From NCBI RefSeq assembly GCF_030848805.1, contig NC_092368.1, positions 2,700,441-2,764,440 of the forward strand: a DNA stretch of 64,000 bases. Direction: 5' to 3'. This DNA is from Temnothorax longispinosus (lineage: Eukaryota > Arthropoda > Insecta > Hymenoptera > Formicidae). Within the stretch, counting starts at the first letter, position 1. Every line of letters starts with the position of its first letter. The notes below the pieces were generated by a model. It was not told the origin of the DNA, searched no databases, and saw only the letters and a program-made list of their open reading frames with translations. Below, piece after piece: positions 12,285 to 24,119 of the stretch. Both the position numbers and the translations under genes were made by a program.

Positions 12285-12350
12285 TTACGCGCGTACGTAT
12301 ATGTGTGTGTACACGCGCGTGTCTGTGCATGTACGTTTTATACACGGTGG
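12285..12350. repeat. Alternating GT/CG/AC tract
   Basis: ACGCGCGTACGTATATGTGT and then GTACACGCGCGTGTCTGTGC-type sequence, alternating over most of the span. A GA microsatellite lies about 35 bases further on. Confidence 0.65.
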
Positions 12351-12384
12351 TAGCTGTCTCGTACGAACAACGAGCGCGCGCGCA

Positions 12385-12420
12385 GGAGAGAGAGAGAGGG
12401 AGAGAGAGAGAGAGAGAGAG
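12385..12420. repeat. (GA)n microsatellite
   Basis: GA run with one GGG interruption, directly after a short CG run. Confidence 0.9.
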
Positions 12421-13666
12421 AACGAGAGTACGAGCCAGCTATGCTGGCTATGATACCATTAGCATCAGTGATTAATGTATGCTGCGGCCTGTTCCACGGC
12501 GATGTGCGCGAGTTTCGTGTATACCCAATGATTGACTCGTAGACGAGAGCGGGAGAGAGAAAGAGAGAGACAACGCGAGAACGGCGGAGGATGGGGGAGA
12601 CGGAGAGAGCGCGCGAGAGAGAACGCAAGGGGAACGGAGATACACTATGAGAAGAGACGCGGCAGCCCCAGGATCGCGGGGCGAAGCTTGCTTCGGACTG
12701 TCTCGATAGATCGGCAGGTAATTAATCGCGAAATACCGCGCGCGCGTCATCCGGAAAAAAATCCGCACCGGAAAAAAATTCGCCTCCCGCGAGCTCTCTC
12801 CGAGCGAACTCCGCTTCGCATGAAATTAATTTAAAAGTTCAAATATACTTTCGTGAGAATAAAAGTACGTCTGCGGTCAACTATCATTCTTCAGATCGTA
12901 ATACGGAATTTTCGGGGAATATGTAAAGCTTCGTTTATTTATAATTTAATAAATTTTCTTCGAAACGCGAAAAGAAAGTTAAGTTATTATTTAAAGAGTC
13001 GTAAACTTTTCTCTAAATTAACTACGTATATTAAGCATTTAATTTAAGAGAAAGCCTTCCGAATTGCGTAAAGATAAATATTTTAAAATCTTATCAGGGT
13101 AAAGATCGCGCTTGAAACACTGAACGCGCGCGGGCATAATCCAAGTAAATAGTTCCAACTAATCCTAACGGTATATAGCAAATCGACTAACTTTATGTTA
13201 ATTTAAGTTACGTTACTTTACTTTAATTGAACAAATTAACTAACTAATGGCACCAGCGTGTGCCGTTGCATTACCATTATGTCGAGGTAATCTCTTAACA
13301 TAATATAGCCGAGTATACTAACTCACGTTAACTCTGTATTGTGACATGTTGTTACAAGTGTGGCTTAGATTATCATTCTCAACGCTTCTCGTGCAGCCGG
13401 AGAATCGGACGCGAAATCGCCGGCGCATCCAGTAGACGAGCCGGAGTATCCACGCGATGGATTACACGGCGTGTGTGTCCGGCGGAGCGTATAGCGGAGC
13501 ATTCTGTATTTTAGGCTAACAGAGAGACCGAAGAGCCTTCGGCGACGCGCGCACGGCGCGCGTGGATCGATGCCAGAGAGTTTTGATCTACGATGATCCG
13601 GGAGAGATCTTCCCCATGCCGCACGCGCGCGGTGCGCGGCAAGGAACGTGTCCTCGAATAGGTTCC

Positions 13667-13696
13667 GGCGCGGCGGCGGCGGCGGCGGCGGCGGCC
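13667..13696. repeat. (GGC)n trinucleotide repeat
   Basis: About nine GGC/GCG units in a CpG-dense patch (about 13380-13820). In different frames it would encode polyalanine or polyglycine, which explains the alanine run in one short open frame. I do not call an exon. Confidence 0.9.
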
Positions 13697-14614
13697 TGGC
13701 CGCCCGAGGAGGAGCGGGAATTAATTACCGAGAAACATGCGTTTCCATTAACATGCGCCGCGCGCGCACGAAGAAATTAATAACGCTCCTTTCACGCCGG
13801 GGAAAAAGTCAGGCCGCGCTAGATGGATAGGCTTTATGGCTGTCGGTGCTGTATTAACGACTGAGCGTGAACGCACACAGAACGCGAGGAGTATATCTAT
13901 ATGCGGCGCGCGTCGATGCGTATTCGCCTATTCGACCAATCGCGATTACGTCCCACGAGGAGAGAAAAAAAAAGAAACGCCTAACAATAGGCAGACCTAC
14001 ATAGGATTCGAGAACATCGCAGGCTACTTCCGCGATGAGTTCGTAAACATAATTTACAGCGAGATGCCGTTCTAGCGATATACAGAGCGCTCAATTTGCT
14101 CCTCTGATGCATCATCTTCTTCATACTATGGATCTTTTTTTTTTAAATTCCGCGAAGAGAGTCAAGAGCCGTTCCCCTTGGTAAAAGTTTTATTGGCTCT
14201 TAACTTTTGCACAAATTTTTAACGTTAAACTGCGAGATACATCCCTGCGAGGTAAGATTCGAATTAAAATCGTGTTAAAACAAATTCCAGTTTTAAAGAG
14301 CTAAGGAAAGAATAAGATATATATCCAATTTAATTTCATTAAATTTAATTGGTAACAAAAATTTAAGGATCTTATAAAAATTTTTTTAGCATAAATTTAC
14401 GATATTAGGATTTGCGGTGCGGCGCACGTTGATCACCTCGCGATCATAATATTTCTATAACTCTGTAGCGGTTACGATAATCAGCCGGCGCGTTTTTCCC
14501 TCAATAAAAAGAGACGCGGCCTCGTTTAACGCTCAGGTAAAACTGCGGCAGCGTTATAATGCAACGCGCGATTAATACCGAGCCTAATTACGAGATCGGA
14601 ATGAAGACGCCAAA

Positions 14615-14751
14615 TGATGTCATAAATAATAGGCGCCCAAGCCTACCCTTACTGGGTAAGATATTCGACGTGCCCTCGCGTATCTTCGACGACGGCAATG
14701 ACGTCAGCGATTAGGTGTCATTTCCAACGTCAAAGTTGTCGTTAATTAATT
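14615..14751. promoter_or_regulatory. Cluster of CRE/bZIP-like sites (candidate regulatory element)
   Basis: TGATGTCA at 14615-14622, a perfect palindromic TGACGTCA at 14699-14706, GGTGTCA at 14714-14720, AACGTCA ending at about 14732, then TTAATTAATT at about 14741-14751. TGACGTCA is the consensus for CREB/ATF-type bZIP dimers and TTAATTAA contains paired homeodomain cores. A small inverted repeat (TACCC/GGGTA around TTACT) sits near 14645-14659. Function is inferred from motif density alone. Confidence 0.35.
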
Positions 14752-16188
14752 TGATACCCACCGCGATATCGATTCCGCGTTCGTTACGACACACGCCGGG
14801 GAATGCCTTTCCCCGGAAAGGCGCTTTTTCACCGATCTGGCCCGTTCTATAAATCATCCCTTCGACGTGCTTAAAACTGTCTAAACTGTACGTATTTTTA
14901 GCCGACGTGGTTCCGATCGATCGTACACGACGCGCTCATAATTCCTCAAACCTCTACGCCACGAATTTTTTTTACACGGATCTTTATTATATTGTCGCGT
15001 TTCGTCCGTGATTTCGGTCGCATCTTTGACACCAATTCTGAATGATCCGTTTGCTTTAATACGTGTGCGATCGATGCGGATATTATATTGTCAATTGTGT
15101 AACGAAACAACGCAGGGATATACGACAAACGGATTATGCACAATACGCGAATTGTTAATGTATTGTCGCGTATGTCTACAATAATCCGCACGTTAAAATT
15201 GATAAAACTGCCGAGATTACTCGGAGATATTTTTCGTCCGCGGCCGCATCGCGTGGGATCGCGTAGAATCCCGAAGGAACCCAGTCCGCGCGGTTCCGAC
15301 GGGAACGCACGTAAATAATACATAGACCTGGAATTCATGCATTAATATTCAGGAGGCTCAAAGAAGGAGAGAGAGAGACCCCCCGAGCGGCCCCCGCGAT
15401 CCATAAAAATGTCGGGGCTTCCGAGTGACGGCCGGAAACTGGGAGACGGACAGGGCCAATTGTTTATATTACTCGGTGCAACAACAATGGGGTTCGCCAG
15501 TAGCATCGCAACGCCGGTGTGCCGGTAGCGCTCGTATACGCCACGGTGCTTGCATTCCTTTTCCGGCAGTTCGACCGTGCGTCGCTTGACGCGATAATGC
15601 CCGACTAATGTCTCTTTTCCCCGTCGCCATTCACGCTCGCCTGATTCTTATCGGGGCCCACCTACGCCACACAGGCCTGGTACACACGGGGGGGACCGGT
15701 ATACGCGAGATTTCACGTTTTGCCGCGCGCGGCTTGACTCGCGATCCGGCCAAGCTCCAGTGACTTCCACGGCGATCGACTTGCTTTGTTGTAAAACTCC
15801 ATTTCTTTGAATTCCTGCCGACTTTAAATTGCTGTAGGCATTACGCGTTTGTTTATGGAGAATCGGGGTAATTTCAGAAAATTAATAAACAACATCCGCA
15901 TCCTATTTTTCTTCCGCAGTCGACATCGCGCTCTTGATATCTTTCTCACGCGAGTCCCCCATTTATACGAAGAATTCATTTGCAATTATTATTAGATTAT
16001 TATTAGAATAATTAAGATTAAACGTTAATAAAAGAAGCAAACAGTAAACTTGTTTCATATTTGACATAGGTTCTTTGAGTTTCTTAACGACGAATTGATT
16101 ACGTTGGTAAATGTCATTTAGATTGATATTATCTGAATAGTAAAATTCTGAAGTCAATCTGAACATTAATATAATATCGGTCACGTTG

Positions 16189-16235
16189 GTATATAATAAT
16201 TGTGTATAATAATGTATATAGTATATAATAATTGT
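16189..16235. repeat. AT-rich direct duplication
   Basis: GTATATAATAATTGT occurs exactly at 16189-16203 and again at 16221-16235, offset by 32 bases, with a related GTATAATAATGTATATA string between them. This is consistent with slippage in AT-rich DNA. Confidence 0.8.
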
Positions 16236-16569
16236 AAAATGTCCATGCAGTTGCTACGTTGTTATTACTACGCCATAACCTTCCTACGGATCGTTTACTC
16301 AAGTAAGGACGGTGCATTCTTCAAGGGATGGACGGAGGACAGGCACGGCCAAAATTTCATTCGTGAAATTTTCACGAGATCGAAAGATCCGACTCAGGGT
16401 GAGAAACGAAGGAGACGGAGAGAGGACAAAGGGGTGGAGGAGGGGGGTGGGTAGCCGGAGGGAGAGACAGAGCGAGACGGCGCTACCTTTACGGTAAAGT
16501 AAAATCTACAGAGCGCCGGGCGGCTACAAAGCATGGCTGGCCATTACGTATTTATTAACTTTAGAAATT

Positions 16570-16740
16570 TATAGATGCCTCCTGGGCGCGGGCCCCGTCG
16601 GCCCCCCGCGAGTAGCTACGTTCCTGTCCCCCCTTCGTCCCCCGCGCCATCCAACACCCCCCGCGCGCCCACCCCCCGTCACCCTTGCCGCCGTCTCCAC
16701 GGCGGCGGTCTCCACCCCCGGGGGCGGCCGCCAGCCAGTA
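16570..16740. other. C-rich, very GC-rich island
   Basis: Dense runs of C (CCCCCC, CCCCCG, CCCCCGGGGGCGG) in a block flanked by TAATATTAAA-type AT-rich DNA. On the minus strand the C-runs become multiple G-runs and could favour G-quadruplex folding, though loop lengths vary. Confidence 0.6.
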
Positions 16741-18039
16741 TTAAAATGAATTATTTAATATTAAACTTGGTAATTTTTAACCGTATTATATCAGAAATTA
16801 TTTACGCGCCGGCTTCAGCGCGCGGCTATTTCCCGCTCCCTTTACCTCTGCCCTCTTCGGCCCCTCTCTCGTCCCATCTCTTCTTGTATCCGCTATCCCC
16901 GCCGTACCCCTCGGCGGCAGCGGGACGCGCCGCCGGTTTTTCAGTAAATCATCCTTCGCACGGTTTCTTCGTGGATAATTATTGCCGCGAGTGCTACCGA
17001 CGACGCGACGGTCGGTCTTCTTCGCGTCGAGATTTTCTCGAAAACCCGAATTTCACTGTTACTCTCTCGCGCATCTTTCAACTATCCTACCAAGTTAGGA
17101 CAGAATTTGTTATACATGTGTATTTTTAGCGAGAATGAATTTCTTAAAGTCGTCGATTCACCTCCTTGTAATAATTGATACAGCGCCGATGATATACATT
17201 TACAATTCAATTTTCGAACGCGTTCGTAAATTTTTATTCGCGATGTGAGACGTGGGAACGGTTGGAAAATTAATACTTTGCTCTCTTGCAGTTTATTCTG
17301 CCGGAGAGCCATCGAATATGCCATGAAAATTGCGCGTGAGGAAAAATAAATTCTGAATTTGTCAATGAATCGGAGGTTTCCGTTACAGCTTGCAAATGGT
17401 AAATGGTCTATCCGCCAAATGATTTAACGATTGTGATTGAGATCGCTTCCAGTTCTCAATACTTCAATTGATTACTCTTTACCGCGTGCGGAAATGCAAA
17501 TTCCTTGATAATACAACAGACAATGTTATTACGCGCTCGGCGACGGAATTATTCTGGCAAATAATAAACAAATAAACGAACGGCCTGCCTATGATCAACC
17601 ATTGTAGCGCCCGCGATCCCGATGCGTCCCTGTTCAAAGCACGACAGACGCATAAATAGGTTTAAAGATCACAATGGACATACTTTAGGCTAAAAAAAAA
17701 CATTTCCAGACAATTGAGCATATAATGTAAGAATTGCCATAAAGACAATTCTTAACCGTCAGAATTAAGACAAAAAGTAAATAAATTAAATTTTGACGTG
17801 TGTATTCACCGTCACGATATTCACTAAAATTTTTCTCCATTTTAGAACGACATCTTCTTAATTATAATAAAATAAAAAAGGACACGATAGATAATCGTAC
17901 GAGCGCCATGATGATTACGATAATTACCGTTATCCTTGCTAATATTAATTAAAATCGCCGACAATGTCCAAACTGCCTCTAAACAAATGGGCGAGCACTC
18001 GCGGGTCTTGCAGGTCGCGTGATTAGCGCTCGGTAAATA

Positions 18040-18200
18040 TTAGTGCGCACGTACAGACGTGCGCTTACGTACGCGTACGTACACGCCGATCGGAAAATTA
18101 GCATTTACGAAGCGTGCACACGCACCAAGGTAAGCGTGCGTGCGTGCGTGCGTACATGCGTACGAGCGCGGAGGCCACACGCTCGGTCGCCCACGTGTAT
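18040..18200. repeat. Alternating tract with palindrome TACGTACGCGTACGTA
   Basis: The tract contains the perfect 16-base palindrome TACGTACGCGTACGTA (18066-18081) and a GTGC tandem run (about 18136-18157). Alternation continues in patches to GTATGCGCGCGCGCG near 18196-18212. It is Z-DNA-prone and cruciform-prone by composition. Confidence 0.7.
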
Positions 18201-18464
18201 GCGCGCGCGCGAGCCCGCGATATTAATTGTTACGACGGGAAAGGTAAATAATTATTATAATTGTCCGGTATAATAATAGGATTCCGCGTTGGAGTGCCGC
18301 TTACATATCGTTCGTCGTAATAAAGCGCCCATGGATTTCGAGCTCTCGTCCATCGATATCAATATACGCGGGGGTGGCGAGGAACGTCGAGGGTTGGTTA
18401 ACACAGCGTGAGGGAAAGAGAGGGAGAGGGGAGAGAAAGGGTGAGAGCGCCACTCTCGGTGTGC

Positions 18465-18606
18465 GCGGAACATATATACATATACATACGTGTGTATTCG
18501 TATAATTATATATGTATATGTATACACGGGGCGGCTCTCACTACTCGCGCGCGGGTGTATAATGCATATCGAGCGGTTATATTATATGCGCGCGCGCGCG
18601 CGCGCA
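18465..18606. repeat. TA/CA tract with imperfect stem, ending in (CG)n
   Basis: ACATATATACATATACATAC near 18470 is roughly inverse to ATATATGTATATGTATACAC near 18508-18527, giving an imperfect stem-loop. A pure CG run of about 19 bases lies at 18588-18606. Confidence 0.65.
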
Positions 18607-19035
18607 CCTAAACGAAAAGCCTAAATATACCGGGCGGCGTGTGGGGATCACGCCTATAGGCGGCTATTTGAGCGATAAACAAGCGTGCACGCGGGTGCGC
18701 GCTCGCGCTCGCGGGTTACGCGGGAGGAGGGGGGTACACCCGATGTGTCACACGCGGCGAATGGTAAAATGTACACACATATACCGGGTGGTACGCCTCC
18801 ATTGTGCAGCCCGCCCCGTCGGTGTATCAATTGTGATTAGGGACAAAGATCCGACGAATTATTCCCGTTCCCGGTCTCTAATCTGATAGCCGTGGCGCTC
18901 GTGCGCGCGCACACGTCATTGCATCGATTGTTTCTGCATGTGGGAAATCATAAAGGGCAATGCGTTCCAAGTGTCTTCATTGTGCGATAATAATGAAACG
19001 CTAATCAAGTGTATCTGGGCGCCAGCGAGGGCCGT

Positions 19036-19125
19036 TCCCCCCCCCCCTACCTCGCCGCCCCCGACCCCGCGCTCTCGCCCTGCCCGCCCCTTTCCCGCGA
19101 CCCCCGCCGACCCGCGGATTAATTA
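19036..19125. other. C-rich tract (G-quadruplex-prone on minus strand)
   Basis: It begins with a run of about 12 C and continues with CCGCCCCCGACCCCGCG and CCCGCCCC-type sequence. The minus strand therefore has many G-runs separated by short loops. Confidence 0.6.
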
Positions 19126-20074
19126 CTGGCTTCGCGATGCTTAAATTATTTTCCTCTCGATCGAAACAAACTCACCTATACGTGAAGCGCGAGTAACTCT
19201 ATCTGCGCGCTAGAGAAATCCCCCTGGATCGTTCATAAATCGAGGACCAATTCATTATGCGAAACGATACGAAACGTACGTACGTACATACGTACTTTCA
19301 ACCTCTTCCGCTGTAAGCGAGAGATTGAACGTTCGCGATCAGCATTTTGCATTGAAAAATGCGGCTCTTTCCTCTTTCCTCTTTTTTTCTTATCGTGCCG
19401 CGCCATCGTCAATCTTGGATGGATCGCCGAAGGTAATTGTGAACGGGGTATCGCAGGGAGTTTTATCTTTTTTTTTATCTCAATCCTTAGATCCTTAGAT
19501 CATCCGTGTCAAGTTGGACGTAGGATATTCTGACAAATGTCACATAAAAATAAATGACGTGAATAGATAAATTTTATAAATTCCAAACATATTGCGTTGA
19601 ATTATGCTAAACTGGTTAAATTTAATGATTTATACTTTTTTTTACATAATTTATTATCCATGCTTTAACATTATCATTCGTACTGTTACATATAAATGAT
19701 GAGATATTTAATAAAATATATTATTGAATTTTTCAAAATTGTATGATATTTTACAACTTGATTAATTGCAAAACTTTTTAAGAACGGAGAAGTACATATT
19801 TTTCATTATCGTTAAAATTTTTCAAGATTTATACGATAATTTCAAGATAAAAAAATCTCAAGTTATTAAAAGAAAAACAGTTTTTCAAAGCAAGGCCTAC
19901 GTTTTATTACCGATTAGCAGGCCTTACCCATCGTCGGGTCGGGAATGGTTATTACTCGCGAACGAGACGAGACCCGCTCGCAAGTGTCTCATAAAAATTC
20001 TTAGCCGGTTCACGGAGCCTTTTTACGGCTTCATCGAGCCGTTTCCACGACCGACACCGTAATAGCATTCGGAG

Positions 20075-20079
20075 GGAGA

Positions 20080-20134
<55 letters not shown>
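20075..20134. repeat. Long (GA)n microsatellite
   Basis: More than 20 GA units with GGG interruptions at the 5' side and one AAAG near the 3' end. In the complementary frame it gives a serine-leucine run. Confidence 0.95.
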
Positions 20135-20965
20135 GCAGCGAAAGGCGCGCCCCAAAGGCCGAGAATGAAAAACCGAGGGGTAGACGGACGAATCAATCGC
20201 AAACACGGGAGGGTTTCGGCGTTTGCAGTGGTGGGTCACGACACTGGGTTACCGGGTGTGTGCACCCTTCATTCGAAGCTGGTGCGCCAGTCCACTCTTC
20301 ACCCATCGAAATTCGGCGAGGATTCGATGTGCCACTCATGAGAACACGCACACGATCGTGCAACGGTTCGCGCTTGCGGTTTTGCAAATCGAACGGCTTC
20401 TACGCTAGTTGTCCCATCTTTTTTGTCGTATTATTTTTATTATGCCAGAATCTCTTGCCAATCTGGACTGATAACTATTTCTCAATTTAAAAAATATTGA
20501 AACACCTGTTCCGATGAAAAATAAAAAGGAAGTTCTATAAACGAAGTTTCGATAAAACAAAATAGACGATGGCATCAAATGTTGTCGTTGATTTTAGATT
20601 TTACTGATTTTAGTTTGACTAAATTTTAATTTATAGCTTTGCGATGTTATAAAATATATTATAAAAGAAAGTTATAGAGCTTTAGGGAATATTGATTTAA
20701 ATATGTCAAAGAGTTTACTATTAAATGCCTAGCTACGATAGAAAGACAGCTTTCATAGAAAGAATGCGAGCAGAATACTTTATGAAAGCCCGGCTATTGT
20801 CACAGCTGAACATTCTCTTTGGAGAAAAGAATGTTATTTTATTTGTAAGCAACAATGTGCTATTAAAAGAAACTACTTCACACCTACAGAAATAACTGTA
20901 TAGCGCAGTGAAACATTTCTGATGTATGTGTATAGGAATGATAAAAAAAAATAAAAGAAAAATGC

Positions 20966-20997
20966 CTGTGTGTATATGCGTATGTGTGTGTGTGTGA
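20966..20997. repeat. (TG)n repeat with TATG interruptions
   Basis: TGTGTGTATATGCGTATGTG followed by a purer TG run, alternating throughout. It lies in AT-rich DNA, unlike most other alternating tracts here. Confidence 0.85.
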
Positions 20998-21059
20998 AAT
21001 TTAATAAAATAATTTATAAACTTTAGTATCAATATTCATAGAATACTTGTTCCACGTAT

Positions 21060-22640
21060 CGATTAGATTTGCAAAACAGTACCACGATCCCACTTAAGAA
21101 CGTACTCACAGCCGATTCTCACGCGGCTTTTGCGTAAGATTCATTTTCATTCCCGCCACGCGGCGGATCAATCGAATCGGCGCGAACCGGTTCGACTCGG
21201 CGAGACGCGCGTCGATGCGCGGCGTTGCGTTGCGCGCGGTCTCGGGTCCGCGCGGACCGTAATTTTCCTATCGCGGATTATAAAACCCCGACGATTCTAT
21301 CCCGCGGGATATTGTTTGTCGAGTAAATATTACCAAAACACTTCTCGCGCGCGGCGCGGCGCGGCGTGCGACCGCGCGCGCGTGGAACCGCCGCGCCGCC
21401 GTTATTGCATATGCATCGTATATGCGCGTTGCGCGCGTGGTGGACAAGCTTCCGATATACGAGTTGCGAAACTTTTGGGTTTCCATTTGGCGGCGCGTCC
21501 CGATTGGACGAATCGACATTGTCAGAGGGTCACCCTCGGCAGGTCTCCTCGTCCGCCTCCCCGAAAACACGTCACGCACATTCGCGCGGACTTATGGGCA
21601 TAATTCGTCGGTATTATTTGTGAGAGGGGTCGCACGTGCGGATCGCAGTGGCGTTACCCGGCCGTGTACTGTATTTTCATCCACAACTACGTCATGTTTA
21701 CCGGCCTATCTTTCCACCCTTTTGTCGCATCCCTTGTTCCACGACGAAATCCCCTCGAGACTCGGTTAAAATTGAAGATCGCCTGGTTCTCAATTCCGGC
21801 GAGCTCGGAGGGGGTCAAAGGTGTAGAAATAATAGACTTGTCAAAAGTGAGCGTCAAAATTTATGGGTGCATGTCCATATAATTCAAGTACCTACAAGAA
21901 ACTGCAGTATAGATTAAAATCTATATAAATCGCATATAGATGTTTGTACAGTTACAATATTCTCAGAATACTTAAGGAAATAATTTTTATTATCCTGACG
22001 CAATCGAAGATGGCGGTGGCGGTACTTCCATCATTTAAATAATTTAAAAACATTTTATTCTCTATCGGCATTAATCCTAAATTTTTTTACTGTAGGTATG
22101 TAACGCTACGTGGTCGAAATGCCCTTGTTTCATCTCACTCGGCGCATTTAGCAGTCGTCGGGAAGCGACAGTAAGACGTTAGCGTTTCTATTCGTTTTCC
22201 AGACTGTTCGCGAACAGACACGGAAACACTGGGCAATTACAAGCATGCGATGCCAGGCAGGAAAGCGACGAGGGAAAAAGAGGGGGATGGAGAAAAAGAA
22301 AGAGAAAGGGGATGGTACTCGCAGAAGAAGTGCACAGCCGCCAATCACGAGGTGTCAGCGGCGGCAGGCTGTCATTAGGCGATTAAATTCCCGTAGCAGC
22401 CGATCTGTCTTCGTTCGCGTAAATCTTCATCAAGTTTCGATTTTCCGCGCGTTTCGATGCGAGGCGAGGCGAGGCGAGGCGAGGTGATGCGCGAACGGCG
22501 CGAAGCGCCGGCGGCGTCTCCGCGCCGAAGGGCAAAAAGCACCGTCACTCCGCGGCGGTGATCAATAATACATCAAAGAATAACGGTGAGAATATCGGGA
22601 ACGGCTGGCCGAACGTCGCGACGGCTAAAGATAACTCTAC
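21060..22640. other. CpG-rich non-coding block
   Basis: CpG-dense patches at about 21130-21620 and 22430-22560 flank an AT-richer stretch. A GCGCGGCGCGGCGCGGCG run lies near 21346-21366. TATAAAA occurs at about 21278 without a clear initiator. Overlapping open frames up to 157 codons lack domains. Confidence 0.5.
22459..22484. repeat. (GAGGC)n pentanucleotide repeat
   Basis: Five GAGGC-type units in a row, in a CpG-rich patch followed by GCGCCGGCGGCG sequence. Confidence 0.92.
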
Positions 22641-23249
22641 GCAGACGTCTCACCTGCGCTGAAAAATACTTTAATGATAAATTCTCTCATGAACTTGGCG
22701 CCTATAGAGAAAAATGAATGCCAATTGTCTCGCAATCGTTTCATTTTTCATTGTTACATGCTTCGGTAATCAATTCTGTAATTAACATTTGATTAGAACA
22801 GAATCTGATCAAGATCGTTAGTTAAACGGGGTCGTATGTTTACATACATAACTTCTCAATTAAATTTACATAATGTACAAGATTTGCACGAAAAAAAAAA
22901 GAAAGAAAGAAATTATATCAGCAAATGATGAGGCGCCAACAAAGCGTAATATTTTAATGCAATTAATAGTTAAAGATAGAAGAAGTCTTTTGTCATTCTG
23001 TAATTCGGTAATAATAAAAAAATGCGATGTATGTAGTTATACTTACATCAAAGAATATTGAATGTTCCACGATAATACGGCAGGCTTCGTGTAAAACTTT
23101 AAACTTAACGTTATTAAAATATCTTGCGATTGCAACGGGACAAACTATATATTGAATTAATGACGGAAATTACTCGGCGTTATTTACTCAGATAATCGCA
23201 TAAGCGTTGTTTTACGTTTTACGCACGATGGCGGGTTACGACCTGCATT

Positions 23250-23284
23250 AATCATTAAATGCGTTATATGCGCATTTAATGATT
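23250..23284. repeat. Perfect inverted repeat, 14-bp arms
   Basis: AATCATTAAATGCG (23250-23263), a 7-base spacer, then its exact reverse complement at 23271-23284. Each arm has a TTAATGATT-like homeodomain-type core. The stem is too short for a typical microRNA precursor. It could be a two-fold-symmetric protein site or chance AT-rich symmetry. Confidence 0.85.
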
Positions 23285-23570
23285 TATATTGAATCGGCGG
23301 AATAGAATTTATACATTGACAATCTGTTTACGCAATAGTACTTATGAATATTTGAATTGTAGACAACCACTCTCAAGGTTGGGCAAGACATTTGCTTTAT
23401 TATTGTCTAGACTGAAAATTATAATACTGCATTCTTAATTTATGATAATACGGCCATTTTTATCGTATTCAATTTTACTGAATCCACCTTTGACATACTT
23501 GTCTGCCATCAAGTTAAGGATACAAATTCCATTTCTGATTGAACGTATAGATTTCATACTGCATACATAG

Positions 23571-23859
23571 AGGGTGAGCCAATGAGATTTTCCATCACGT
23601 TTTTAAATCAGTAACCGACTGATTTTTGCAAAATATCTCGAGGCTGGTAGAAAAATTAAAAAAAAATGTTTTATTAAAATAAATTGCAAATTTTCATTAT
23701 CTAAATGCGATTTTTCGAAAAAACTGAATTAAAGAAAAAAATACAGTAGCAAAGAAAATTAAAAGATCTCTAAAACGATGTTCTTTAAAAACAAAATTGA
23801 CGTGTTTCGGTAATTTTGCATAAATCAGTTAGGGTGAAAAGTTTTCATTGGCTCATCCT
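23571..23859. mobile_element. MITE-like non-autonomous DNA element
   Basis: The left end AGGGTGAGCCAATGAGATTT matches the reverse complement of the right end (AGGATGAGCCAATGAAAACT), with further similarity inward: GACTGATTTTTGCAAAAT on the left against AACTGATTTATGCAAAAT from the right, after a small insertion. The interior is AT-rich with no open frame, so any mobility would have depended on a transposase elsewhere. The right end abuts a TA dinucleotide run and TA lies just outside the left end, consistent with TA-targeting elements. I cannot name the family. Confidence 0.75.
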
Positions 23860-24119
23860 ATATATATATATATACGTGTGCATCTTACAATTAGAAAATT
23901 GTCTCCTTCTCGATCATGGTAAATTTGAGATCAATTGTCTCAGCAAAAATTTAATCGCAAACTATCATTATTCTTTTTAAATGTCCAGTATTAAATATCT
24001 CGACGATTAAATCTTGCAATTAATTTGCGCGATTATACATATCCAGCCTCTTAACATTTATTAACAAACGAGATTCTTCGCTAGCCCTCTCGAATTTTGA
24101 TGGTAATCGAATAGTGCGG

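Larger units (their letters stand above)
11230..15960. other. Mixed non-coding block
   Basis: No gene is recognised. AT-rich stretches (about 11.4-11.95, 12.83-13.38, 14.1-14.45 kb) alternate with GC-rich ones. Contents include a CA/CG tract near 12.3 kb, GA runs, a 17-bp direct duplication of CCGGAAAAAAAT (12751-12779), a GGC run at 13667 and a cluster of CRE-like sites at 14.6-14.75 kb. A frame at 14946-15338 (minus, 130 codons) shows no known domain. Confidence 0.55.
15960..18040. other. Mixed non-coding block with C-rich island
   Basis: AT-rich at 15960-16300 and 17100-18000, with a purine-rich then C-rich GC island between about 16400 and 16960. No gene is recognised. The C-rich part gives a proline-rich open frame that is a composition artefact. 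Confidence 0.55.
18040..19150. other. GC-rich block with alternating tracts and C-run
   Basis: No gene. It holds two Z-DNA-prone tracts, two TATACCGGG-type strings (18626 and 18780, same orientation) resembling terminal motifs of small elements elsewhere in the window, and a C-rich patch at 19036-19125. Confidence 0.5.
19150..21060. other. AT-rich non-coding block
   Basis: AT-rich with no gene. It includes a CGTACGTACGTACATACG run near 19275-19296, several poly-T runs, a long GA microsatellite at 20075-20134 and a TG repeat near 20.97 kb. A frame at 19766-20062 has no recognised domain. Confidence 0.55.

Noticed and set aside
21187..21198. GGTTCGACTCGG, resembling a tRNA T-arm / B-box
   Set aside because: No cloverleaf can be drawn around it and no A-box lies at the right distance.
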